5,037 nt of DNA from assembly GCA_028678445.1 (NCBI GenBank), contig JAJRDJ010000029.1, forward strand, positions 1 to 5,037, in the 5' to 3' direction. The stretch's first letter is position 1; every line of letters starts with the position of its first letter. The position numbers were made by a program, and so were the translations under genes. Positions 4,426 through 5,037 of the stretch are shown here, in pieces. The DNA is from Methylococcaceae bacterium (GTDB lineage: Bacteria > Pseudomonadota > Gammaproteobacteria > Methylococcales > Methylococcaceae). Under the pieces are notes generated by a model. That model had not been told where the DNA came from. It saw nothing but the letters and a program-made list of their open reading frames with translations, and ran no database searches.

Positions 4426-5037
4426 TGAATTTCTTACCCCACCAACAGATGTACTCTCCTTCCAAAGGCCATATTGGCCTAGTGATTATCCTTTTGCTCA
4501 TGACGGGATGCGCCGCCAAGAAGCACGTAACTGTGCAGGAAGCACCCCGTGGTGACCCCTATTCGCGGGAGGACCTGGATGAATTGCTGGATTTTGGCAC
4601 CAAGCTGGCTCAGAAAACGCCCGCCGAACGTGCCGATGTCTGCCGGGAGTTGCTCAAACGTCCGGTTGAGACAGGAGGGACCGCTTTGGAGCTGCATCGG
4701 ATGATCGGTGGCCTCCTCTCCGATGATTGTGGTGATTTCAAGGAGATCCAGGAAAAAATAGAAAAAATCCCGCTGAGTAGTCTCAAGGACGAGCGGGTGC
4801 GCCGGCTGGTGGCCATGCAATCGGAAACGTTAAAACGTATGGCCACTTTGACTGACAGGCTGGATATTCTGAAGCGCAAACAAAAATCGCTGAAAAGCCT
4901 GCTTGGCAAAGTCTCGAAGCCCTCGGCCGTAAACGGTCAGCAGAAGATTTCGCCTGTAACCAGTCAGACGAAGGAGTCAGCTAAGCAATCGACCAGAACC
5001 AGGGAAGCAAAGGCGCAGCCAAAAAAATCATCTAAGC
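4425..5037 (+). CDS. QseG-like outer-membrane lipoprotein, 3' end outside window
   Basis: A frame opens at ATG 4425-4427, sharing one base with the sensor's TAA, and runs open for 204 codons to the right edge. The N-terminus is a lipoprotein signal: hydrophobic residues 17-27 followed by MTGC, with Cys29 as the lipidated residue. Ala at +2 predicts outer-membrane sorting. Met9 is an alternative start. The mature part has Cys73 and Cys102 (DVCRELL and SDDCGDF), 29 residues apart, recalling the spaced cysteine pair in QseG/YfhG and possibly forming a disulfide. A charged helix with coiled-coil character follows (about 120-162), then a Lys/Ser/Thr/Gln-rich tail. In enterobacteria QseG sits between the QseE/GlrK sensor and the QseF/GlrR regulator and interacts with the sensor. 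The position and the one-base overlap here fit that role. Recognition rests on architecture and context rather than strong sequence identity. Confidence 0.82.
   Translation, partial: MNFLPHQQMYSPSKGHIGLVIILLLMTGCAAKKHVTVQEAPRGDPYSREDLDELLDFGTKLAQKTPAERADVCRELLKRPVETGGTALELHRMIGGLLSDDCGDFKEIQEKIEKIPLSSLKDERVRRLVAMQSETLKRMATLTDRLDILKRKQKSLKSLLGKVSKPSAVNGQQKISPVTSQTKESAKQSTRTREAKAQPKKSSK

Noticed and set aside
4479..4909. Minus-strand frames of 113 and 99 codons near the right edge
   Set aside because: They are antisense to the lipoprotein gene, which has a signal peptide, a lipobox and coupling to the sensor.

Overview
The window looks like a stretch of gammaproteobacterial chromosome. The main reasons are a TatA of the usual short proteobacterial type, a HypE, and a sensor/lipoprotein gene pair resembling the GlrK(QseE)-QseG pair of enterobacteria and their relatives. 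The species cannot be named from this sequence. Base composition is patchy: sample 60-base lines counted by eye give about 53% G+C in the photolyase and sensor genes, 58% in tatA, and 68-78% in hypE.

Layout from left to right. (1) 1-495, + strand: the C-terminal end of an iron-sulfur photolyase/cryptochrome-like protein that enters from the left edge, with all four expected cluster cysteines. (2) About 735-1060, - strand: the decayed C-terminal part of an IS630-family transposase, broken by an internal stop; it is joined upstream to an unidentified small reading frame that starts at 1270. (3) 1317-1671: non-coding DNA with one operator-like dyad. (4) 1672-1893, +: tatA, without tatB or tatC beside it. 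(5) 1903-2925, -: a full-length hypE, convergent with tatA; both stop codons lie in one small hairpin. No other hyp or hydrogenase gene is visible. (6) 2926-3474: a long non-coding region between divergent genes, with candidate operators. (7) 3475-4425, +: a membrane sensor of GlrK/QseE architecture that stops inside a degenerate HisKA region and has no ATPase domain. (8) 4425-5037, +: a QseG-like lipoprotein, overlapping the sensor by one base and still open at the right edge.

How they may work together. TatA and HypE could both serve a [NiFe] hydrogenase: HypE makes the cyanide precursor for the active site, and Tat exports folded hydrogenase. Adjacency is the only evidence for that link here. 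The sensor and lipoprotein form a translationally coupled pair, which in better-known genomes is followed by a sigma54-dependent response regulator (GlrR/QseF); that gene would lie past the right edge. The most unusual item is the sensor, which keeps the sensing and HAMP parts but seems to have lost the phosphoacceptor histidine and the whole kinase core.
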